This document shows positions 58,465 through 64,000 of a stretch of DNA of 64,000 nucleotides, piece by piece. Source of the DNA: Prochlorococcus sp. AG-442-B03 (GTDB lineage: Bacteria; Cyanobacteriota; Cyanobacteriia; PCC-6307; Cyanobiaceae). Every line of letters begins with the position of its first letter. The stretch's first letter is position 1. The position numbers and the translations under genes are program-made. The notes under the pieces were generated by a model that worked only from the letters and a program-made list of their open reading frames with translations, was not told the origin of the DNA and ran no database searches. Where the stretch lies: assembly GCA_003212395.1 (NCBI GenBank), contig QCPU01000004.1, positions 1-64,000 of the forward strand. Reading direction: 5' to 3'.

Positions 58465-59067
58465 TCATTCAGTCCAAAGATTTGTCGATCTAGCGTTATC
58501 TCCCCATAATTTATCCAATCTCTGATCTCTCCCACATGAGAATCTATATAACTTATATTTTAATTCTTTTCTCTCAGCAAAATCCTGATGATATTCTTCA
58601 GCCAGCCAAAATTGACTTTTCGATTTTAGTTCTACAGATATCTTTTCTAATGGCACTCGCAATTCATTAGATGCAGAAATAAGTGCTTTTTCTGCATCAC
58701 TCTTCTCAATTGAATCTTTGTAAAAGATCACTGGCCTGTAAGAATCTCCACGATCACAAAATTGCCCCTTGCCGTCCAAAGGATCTATATTTCTGAAATA
58801 GAGCCTAAGTATCTCGGTTAAAGTTACCAATTGGGAATCATATTGAACCAAAACCACTTCCTGATGTCCTTCATGATTTTCATAGGTAGGATTTTGTAAA
58901 TCTCCTCCTGAATAGCCACTTTGTACAAAATTTACCCCCTTTAATGACTCTAAATCATGTTCTAAACACCAAAAACAACCTCCCGCAAGAATCAATTCCT
59001 CTGCAAAAGTATTTAAAGGATTAATAAATATTGAAAGGGCAATTATTAGAGAAAAGAAATACTTCAT
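58465..59067 (-). CDS. msrA: exported peptide-methionine (S)-S-oxide reductase MsrA
   Basis: MsrA reduces methionine sulfoxide. The 200 residues start with a signal peptide (hydrophobic core 3-18, likely cleavage after NTFA at residue 22), unusual for a mostly cytosolic family. The catalytic C31 lies in LAGGCFWCLEHD; YSGGDLQNPTYE, GHQEVVLVQYD, QFCDRGDSYRPVIFY and the late Cys in FSCGRD are present. It presumably acts in the periplasm or lumen. Confidence 0.93.
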   Translation of the reverse strand: MKYFFSLIIALSIFINPLNTFAEELILAGGCFWCLEHDLESLKGVNFVQSGYSGGDLQNPTYENHEGHQEVVLVQYDSQLVTLTEILRLYFRNIDPLDGKGQFCDRGDSYRPVIFYKDSIEKSDAEKALISASNELRVPLEKISVELKSKSQFWLAEEYHQDFAERKELKYKLYRFSCGRDQRLDKLWGDNARSTNLWTE

Positions 59068-59083
59068 TTTTTTATTATAAAGT

Positions 59084-60262
59084 TCAAATAATAGAATTAA
59101 TAATCTCTTCAGCAGCTCTCTGGACTACTCCTTCTTCACCTAATTCTTTTTTTAATAAAGCATAACCCTTTTTAATTTTTATTTTTTCTGATTTCTCCTC
59201 AATAATCCTACAAGATTTATAGAAGATTTTCTTTTCATCAAACTCTCTCTGTACAAACTCAGGGATTATTAATTTATTAACTAACAAATTTACAGGAGAA
59301 ATAAATCTTACTTTGAAATTGAGAATTATTCTAGCAATAAAAGCAGTAACTCTGCTTACTCTATAACCAACAATCTGTGGTATTCCATGTAAGGCTAATT
59401 CCATATTAACTGTCCCTGATTTGCAAAGAGCAATTTTCGTAAGTGAATAAATATAAGGCTTTAATCTTGCATTATCTTTTTGAGAAATCACTTGTCCATT
59501 AATTTGATATTTTCTGCAGGCCTTTTTGAATCTTTCATCAAATACTTTCCTGCATGAGGGTATATAGACAACTAAACTTGGATATTTTTGTTGTAGTTTT
59601 TTAGCCGTTTTCATAAAAGTAGGTAATATATATCGTAATTCTTGAGGTCTTGATGCGGGCATTAATAGTAGGATGTTTTGATCTGGGCGAAGGTTCAGCA
59701 TAGTTCTGGAATCTTTCTTTAGAGGAAGTTTTTTTGTCAAATCAATCATTGGATGTCCAACCCACAAAACATTTCCGCCCCTCTTTTTGTAGAAAACTGC
59801 TTCTTTCTTGAAAATTGCAAAAATTTTATCAGAAAATTTTATTAGATTTGTTGTAGTATTATTTCCAATCCTCCAAGCCCACTCTTGAGGAGCAATATAG
59901 TAAAAAATTGGAATTTTAGTCTTCGATCTTCTTAATTTATTTCCAATTTTTATATTCGGGCCCATATAGTCAATCAAAATCAAGCAATCTGGAGGATTTT
60001 TTTTTAGTAATTTACAAAACCTTTTTTGAATTCTTATTGTAGGAAGAATAAGTGGTAAAGCCTCCCAAATCCCTATTGCACTAATTGATGTAGTATCTTG
60101 AAGAATTTTTACACCCTCTTTCTTCATCCTTTCCCCACCTAATCCACAAATTTCTAAATCTACAGATTTTTTTTTAGCTTCATCTAATAATGCTTTTGAT
60201 AACAAACTTCCGTGCAAATCACCAGAGACTTCTCCAGTACTAATAAAAATCTTTTTATTCAT
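59084..60262 (-). CDS. lpxB: lipid-A-disaccharide synthase
   Basis: LpxB is a GT19 glycosyltransferase joining UDP-diacylglucosamine and lipid X. The 392 residues contain ISTGEVSGDLHGSLLSKAL, ICGLGGERMKKEGV, YYIAPQEWAWRIGN, VLWVGHPMIDL, LLLMPASRPQELRYILP and ALCKSGTVNMELALHGIPQIVGYR (about 280-303). It is complete. Its ATG overlaps the lpxA stop as ATGA. Confidence 0.95.
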   Translation of the reverse strand: MNKKIFISTGEVSGDLHGSLLSKALLDEAKKKSVDLEICGLGGERMKKEGVKILQDTTSISAIGIWEALPLILPTIRIQKRFCKLLKKNPPDCLILIDYMGPNIKIGNKLRRSKTKIPIFYYIAPQEWAWRIGNNTTTNLIKFSDKIFAIFKKEAVFYKKRGGNVLWVGHPMIDLTKKLPLKKDSRTMLNLRPDQNILLLMPASRPQELRYILPTFMKTAKKLQQKYPSLVVYIPSCRKVFDERFKKACRKYQINGQVISQKDNARLKPYIYSLTKIALCKSGTVNMELALHGIPQIVGYRVSRVTAFIARIILNFKVRFISPVNLLVNKLIIPEFVQREFDEKKIFYKSCRIIEEKSEKIKIKKGYALLKKELGEEGVVQRAAEEIINSII

Positions 60263-61113
60263 AAATTAACTACAGGCATTGGTCCTCGCCTTTCTTTAGA
60301 TATTGACTCTTTTAAAAAACTACATAATTTTGAAGATGAAATATCTAATTCTCCTTTTATTACTTTTTCTAATGAATTTGAAATCGTATCATTAGATTTA
60401 AAAAGTAAATTCCAAGTACTTTGAAGTAATTTTAAGTCAAAATCTTTATTTTCTATCAAACCACTTCTCTTAATTCCAACCCTATTCAAACCTCGCAATC
60501 TTCCTGGATGCCCTTCAGCTAGACAAAAAGGAGGTACATCTCTATCTACTCTAGTCATCCCTCCAATCATTGCTAAATAACCAATATGTACAAATTGATG
60601 AATACCTAAGCAACCGCCAATAATAGCTTTATCTTCAATCTTTACATGGCCTGCAACTTGAACACTATTTGATAAAACTATCCTATTACCGAGTTCACAA
60701 TTATGGCCAATATGAGTGTAAGCCATCAACAAATTATTATTACCAATAATAGTTTTTTCTCCTTCATAAGTTGCTTTATTAATAGTTACACATTCTCTGA
60801 TAGTATTATTATCACCAATAATTACTTCAGTAGGGGCGCCTTTATATTTAAGGTCCTGGGGATCAAGACCTATAAAAACACTTGGGAAAACTTTATTGTT
60901 TATGCCAATGTTAGTTCTTCCTGAAATAACAGCATTCGGTCCTATTTCGGTTCCTTTCCCGATAGTCACATTGGGTCCAACAATAGCTCCTTGAGAGATA
61001 ATAACGCCATCATGTAATTCGGCACTTGGATCAACAAAAGCATTTGGGTGGACTTTTACACCACTCAAGCTTGAGTTAAATTCAGTATTTTGATTATCCA
61101 TATCCCTAATCAA
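60259..61113 (-). CDS. lpxA: acyl-ACP--UDP-N-acetylglucosamine O-acyltransferase
   Basis: LpxA adds the first acyl chain of lipid A. The 284 residues have a left-handed beta helix of hexapeptide repeats ([20 protein letters not shown] onward) and the catalytic His in [18 protein letters not shown] at 61113 overlaps the fabZ end; ATG at 61101 would shorten the protein by four residues and is equally plausible. It is the third enzyme in the lipid A block. Confidence 0.95.
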   Translation of the reverse strand: MIRDMDNQNTEFNSSLSGVKVHPNAFVDPSAELHDGVIISQGAIVGPNVTIGKGTEIGPNAVISGRTNIGINNKVFPSVFIGLDPQDLKYKGAPTEVIIGDNNTIRECVTINKATYEGEKTIIGNNNLLMAYTHIGHNCELGNRIVLSNSVQVAGHVKIEDKAIIGGCLGIHQFVHIGYLAMIGGMTRVDRDVPPFCLAEGHPGRLRGLNRVGIKRSGLIENKDFDLKLLQSTWNLLFKSNDTISNSLEKVIKGELDISSSKLCSFLKESISKERRGPMPVVNL

Positions 61114-61564
61114 CTAATGAAAACATTAATTCTCCAGCACAAACCAACTTCCCATCAACATGCGCCTCACCTTTAACCTTCCCAAATCTTTGTCTTTTAA
61201 TAGACAATAACTCACAAGAAATTATCAATTGATCTCCAGGTACAACTGGTTTTCTGAATTTAACATTATTGATTCCAGCGAATACGAAAAGTCCTTTAGG
61301 AAGATCAGGCATTTGCGTTACAATTATTCCACCAACTTGAGCCATTGATTCAACAATAAGAACTCCAGGCATCAAGGGTCTCTCAGGAAAGTGTCCCTGA
61401 AATTGAGGCTCATTAATAGTTACGTTTTTTACTCCAACAGCTCTTTCTCCAGGAATATGCTCTATGACTTTGTCTACAAGAGCAAAAGGATATCTGTGAG
61501 GTAACAAACCTAGTATGTGCTCAGAGGAAAGTTGATTATTTTCACTGAATAATTTCTTTTCCAA
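61106..61564 (-). CDS. fabZ: 3-hydroxyacyl-ACP dehydratase FabZ
   Basis: FabZ dehydrates hydroxyacyl-ACP, competing with lipid A acyltransferases for the same substrate. The 152 residues contain [16 protein letters not shown], the catalytic His in [15 protein letters not shown] and the Glu in [12 protein letters not shown]. It is complete. lpxC precedes it by 17 bases; lpxA overlaps its 3' end. Confidence 0.96.
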   Translation of the reverse strand: MEKKLFSENNQLSSEHILGLLPHRYPFALVDKVIEHIPGERAVGVKNVTINEPQFQGHFPERPLMPGVLIVESMAQVGGIIVTQMPDLPKGLFVFAGINNVKFRKPVVPGDQLIISCELLSIKRQRFGKVKGEAHVDGKLVCAGELMFSLVD

Positions 61565-61581
61565 AACAATTAAAGATAAAA

Positions 61582-62418
61582 TTAAATTTTTAGCGATGAG
61601 GCCAATAAAGCATTTAAAGAATGTGATCCTTTATAAACTAAAATTTGAGCCTTAGGTAACCCTACCAAAGCCAAGTCCCCAATGAGGTCTAAAATTTTAT
61701 GTCTTATTGGTTCATTATCAAATCTTAATGGTGGATTAACCCATTTATCACCATCACAAACAAGGGCATTTTCTAAACTTCCACCTTTTATTAATCCAAG
61801 TTCACTTAACTCTTGAAATTGATCTTTAAAACCAAATGTTCTAGCAGGAGCAATCATTTCAACAAAACTTTTTGGATTTAATTCAATCACAAACGTTTGA
61901 TTTCCAATTGCTTCATAGGCAAAACTTATAGTAGATATGATTGTAGTTTTTTTAGAGGGAGTTGCAGATATAACAGAGTCTTCTTTATTTAAAATTATTG
62001 ATTTATTAATCTCTCTAAAGAAATTATCTGGTCTAGGGGCCTTTTTTATCCCAACTTCTTCAAAATCTCTAACCCACTGGATTGCCGATCCATCTAAAAG
62101 AGGAATCTCTTTCCCATCAACTTCAATATGTATATAACTCAAACCACATCCTGCCATTGAAGATAGTAAATGTTCAATAGTATACAAATTTCTCCCCCCT
62201 AATTTAACCGCTGTACAAAGCATCGTACTACCAATTAAATCCTGAGTTAACTTAAAAATCTCGTTAGGTTTATCCCTAAAAGAGACATAATATCCTTCTT
62301 TCTCATAGGAAGAAATTGTAACTCTTGTTTTTTCTCCACTGTGCAGGCCTATACCCTCTCTGGAGATAACTCCAGCCAAGGTATAGCAAGAATCATAATT
62401 AGCAGGCCAAGAAAACAC
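61582..62418 (-). CDS. lpxC: UDP-3-O-acyl-N-acetylglucosamine deacetylase
   Basis: LpxC is the zinc deacetylase committing flux to lipid A. The 278 residues start with GTG immediately after the bamA stop. Zinc ligands are visible in [15 protein letters not shown] and [16 protein letters not shown]; the catalytic His is in [24 protein letters not shown] is the N-terminal signature. It is complete. Confidence 0.95.
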   Translation of the reverse strand: MFSWPANYDSCYTLAGVISREGIGLHSGEKTRVTISSYEKEGYYVSFRDKPNEIFKLTQDLIGSTMLCTAVKLGGRNLYTIEHLLSSMAGCGLSYIHIEVDGKEIPLLDGSAIQWVRDFEEVGIKKAPRPDNFFREINKSIILNKEDSVISATPSKKTTIISTISFAYEAIGNQTFVIELNPKSFVEMIAPARTFGFKDQFQELSELGLIKGGSLENALVCDGDKWVNPPLRFDNEPIRHKILDLIGDLALVGLPKAQILVYKGSHSLNALLASSLKI

Positions 62419-64000
62419 TTAAAACTTCCATCCAACTCCAAGTGTATATCTCAAATCTCCACTTAGGTTCTTGCTAGCAACATCTAATCTCAATGGACCT
62501 ATTGGTGTTTTAACCCCAACTCCCCCTCCAAGGGAAAAACCAGAACCTGATTTCTTCAATAATTTTCCCGGTTTTCCAGGAACTCCCTTTTGAGTGCCTA
62601 GATCACTTCCTGCATCAACGAATAAAGCTCCTGATATCATTCTCCAAACAGGAAATCTATATTCTGCTGTGCCCTCAACAAAACTTCTACTTACAGCTAA
62701 ATCACAAGATCTCCAACCTCTAACAGATGATGTTCCTCCCAAACAAAATGCTTCGTAAGGAGGTAATTCCCCAAGAATAGTTCCTGTCTTAAATTGAAAT
62801 CCAATAGCTTGAGGACAGTCTTTACTAGTAGCATTGGTAGACTTACATGCTTTAGTTAAATTTATTAATTTTGTTGGTATAAAAAATGAATATGAGGCTT
62901 TCATTCTATTAAAAGTTGGAGAGTTTTTCCCCATAGAAACAAATTGTTCGGTGCCAAAGCTTAATTTATTTCCTGCAGTTGGGTTGATGGAATCGTTCAA
63001 ATTATTTCTAGAAGTACTCGCAATAAAACTCACTAATATATTTTCTGCCGGGCATGAACCATCATTTGGAGTATATCCAATACAAATAATATCGCTTATA
63101 TTTTTGGGTGTAGTAGGGGTCATATCGCCATAAGGTTTTTTGTTCCCATCACCATCAATCATCTTTACTTCCTTAAAATTCATCCCCGCAAGAACTCTCC
63201 ATTTAGCGACCTTAAATGGATCTCCACCATTAAGAGGTCTTGAAAAAGAAAAGCCGCCTCCTGTTTTTTCTAAAACTATTGATGAAAAAGTATCTGAGCT
63301 AGATGGTATTTGATCATCAACTGCATATAATCTCCCATTTTTCTCACTTTTAAATTCTTGTGGATAATCTCTACTTAAAAAAACATTTGTTCTAAAAGAT
63401 GTTTTATGTTTATCTCCTTTAATCCACGGATCAAATAATGAAAAATTATAGGTAGTTGAATATTCTCCAAAATTAAGGTTTAAATTTGTAGACCATGCTC
63501 TTCCTAATGTATTTGTTTCCTGCAGACCAATTGTTGCAAAGATACCTGAACCATTGCTATAGCCAAGTCCACCTGTTAAGGATCCTGTTCTTATCTCGCT
63601 AAGGTCTAAAAAAATTATGACTTGACCAGGATTTATATTGTCAGGGCCAAGTGAAACCTTTATATCATCAAATAATGATAAGGCGTATAGTCTACCGATA
63701 TCAGCCTCTAAAATTTTTCTATTAAATACTGAGCCAGGTTGTGTTTTTAATTCTCTTTTTATTACCCAGTCTTTTGTTTTCCCTTTTCTAGGTTTTCCAT
63801 CAATAACAGCTTCACCATCAGAATCTAGAAATCTTATTTTTACGTCAGATATGATACCTTCAGAAACTTTTAATGTTATTACTCCGTTGTCAGAAATTCT
63901 ATCGGGGCCAATAATTCTAACTAAAGAATAACCCTCTTTTTCATAACGTTCTTTTATTATTTCTATCTTATTTTGAAATTCGTTTAAGTTAAGAGTTGTC
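62419..64000 (-). CDS. bamA: BamA/Omp85 outer membrane assembly protein (5' end missing)
   Basis: BamA inserts beta-barrel proteins in the outer membrane. 527 codons are in the window; the frame runs past base 64000. The visible part starts in a POTRA domain (ITLKVSEGIISDVKIRFLDS), continues with another (LKTQPGSVFNRKILEADIGR), then the surface-antigen barrel with GGTSSVRGWRSCDLAVSR and a C-terminal Phe after TLGVGW. An internal Met at 63183 is not the start. lpxC follows directly. Confidence 0.93.
   Translation of the reverse strand, partial: TTLNLNEFQNKIEIIKERYEKEGYSLVRIIGPDRISDNGVITLKVSEGIISDVKIRFLDSDGEAVIDGKPRKGKTKDWVIKRELKTQPGSVFNRKILEADIGRLYALSLFDDIKVSLGPDNINPGQVIIFLDLSEIRTGSLTGGLGYSNGSGIFATIGLQETNTLGRAWSTNLNLNFGEYSTTYNFSLFDPWIKGDKHKTSFRTNVFLSRDYPQEFKSEKNGRLYAVDDQIPSSSDTFSSIVLEKTGGGFSFSRPLNGGDPFKVAKWRVLAGMNFKEVKMIDGDGNKKPYGDMTPTTPKNISDIICIGYTPNDGSCPAENILVSFIASTSRNNLNDSINPTAGNKLSFGTEQFVSMGKNSPTFNRMKASYSFFIPTKLINLTKACKSTNATSKDCPQAIGFQFKTGTILGELPPYEAFCLGGTSSVRGWRSCDLAVSRSFVEGTAEYRFPVWRMISGALFVDAGSDLGTQKGVPGKPGKLLKKSGSGFSLGGGVGVKTPIGPLRLDVASKNLSGDLRYTLGVGWKF

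Noticed and set aside
63181-63183. Met at 63183 as the start of a short outer-membrane protein
   Set aside because: The frame continues upstream to the window edge with clear POTRA and barrel sequence, so it is an internal Met of BamA.

Overview
This is a compact, AT-rich (roughly two-thirds A+T) cyanobacterial chromosome segment. Several markers point to a high-light-type marine picocyanobacterium (Prochlorococcus). They include a nickel superoxide dismutase with its dedicated protease and a putative nickel transporter, a high-light-inducible (Hli) CAB-like protein, the ARC6/Ftn2 division protein, the ClpR/ClpP3 pair, a cyanobacterial ThiE with an N-terminal extension, several DUFs typical of cyanobacteria, and TTG/GTG starts on many genes. 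The species call is inference from gene content and base composition; no database was searched.

Layout. 1-7.2 kb: the 3' end of a surE-like gene, a DUF3611 membrane protein, ribF, thiE-thiS, two tiny ORFs, then a minus-strand run larB/cpmA - secreted TIGR03792-like protein - trmD/ispF (one continuous reading frame) - era. 7.2-13 kb: BI-1-like membrane protein, phoH, rpsP, ffh and ftn2/arc6, all minus. 13-25 kb: pdhA, a group 2 sigma factor, nnrE/nnrD, mnmA, lnt, a lumenal/periplasmic FKBP, the sodN-sodX/sodT module, trpC, lpdA and a SpoU-type methyltransferase. 25-38 kb: murA, two tiny membrane peptides, tRNA-Leu, argD, folC, an FAD-linked oxidase, a cytosine-deaminase-like amidohydrolase, tRNA-His, miaB, and a division/envelope cluster ddl - hypothetical - ftsQ - ftsZ, followed by the SRP RNA gene on the opposite strand, panB and a DUF1997-like gene. 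39-45 kb: hemW, a PIN/TRAM protein, clpR-clpP3, ilvC, cbiB. 45-47.5 kb: an hli gene amid short uncharacterised genes, and HU; this is the least explained stretch. 47.5-57 kb: glgX, tRNA-Gly, a GPH-type transporter, a MlaE-type lipid permease, DUF3119, DUF3086, plsY, pyrF, tyrS, DUF1825 and a GIY-YIG-like protein. 57-64 kb: pepA, an exported msrA, and the outer-membrane block bamA-lpxC-fabZ-lpxA-lpxB, with bamA cut by the window edge.

How the genes work together. Envelope functions dominate: peptidoglycan (murA, ddl), division (ftn2, ftsQ, ftsZ), lipoprotein acylation (lnt), phospholipid (plsY), lipid trafficking (mlaE-type permease), lipid A (lpxC, A, B with fabZ) and outer-membrane protein assembly (bamA). 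Protein targeting is represented by both partners of the signal recognition particle (ffh and the 4.5S RNA). tRNA and translation genes include mnmA, miaB, trmD, tyrS, era and rpsP. Cofactor genes cover FAD, thiamine, folate, pantothenate, cobalamin and haem.

No CRISPR array, insertion sequence, prophage or rRNA operon was seen. Genes are tightly packed, with many overlapping 3' ends on opposite strands; only two strong intrinsic terminators were found. The most notable points are the uninterrupted TrmD-IspF frame, a methyltransferase whose conserved N-terminal region has no standard start codon, the self-contained nickel-SOD module with a 42-base antisense overlap, and the cluster of tiny membrane-protein genes around hli.
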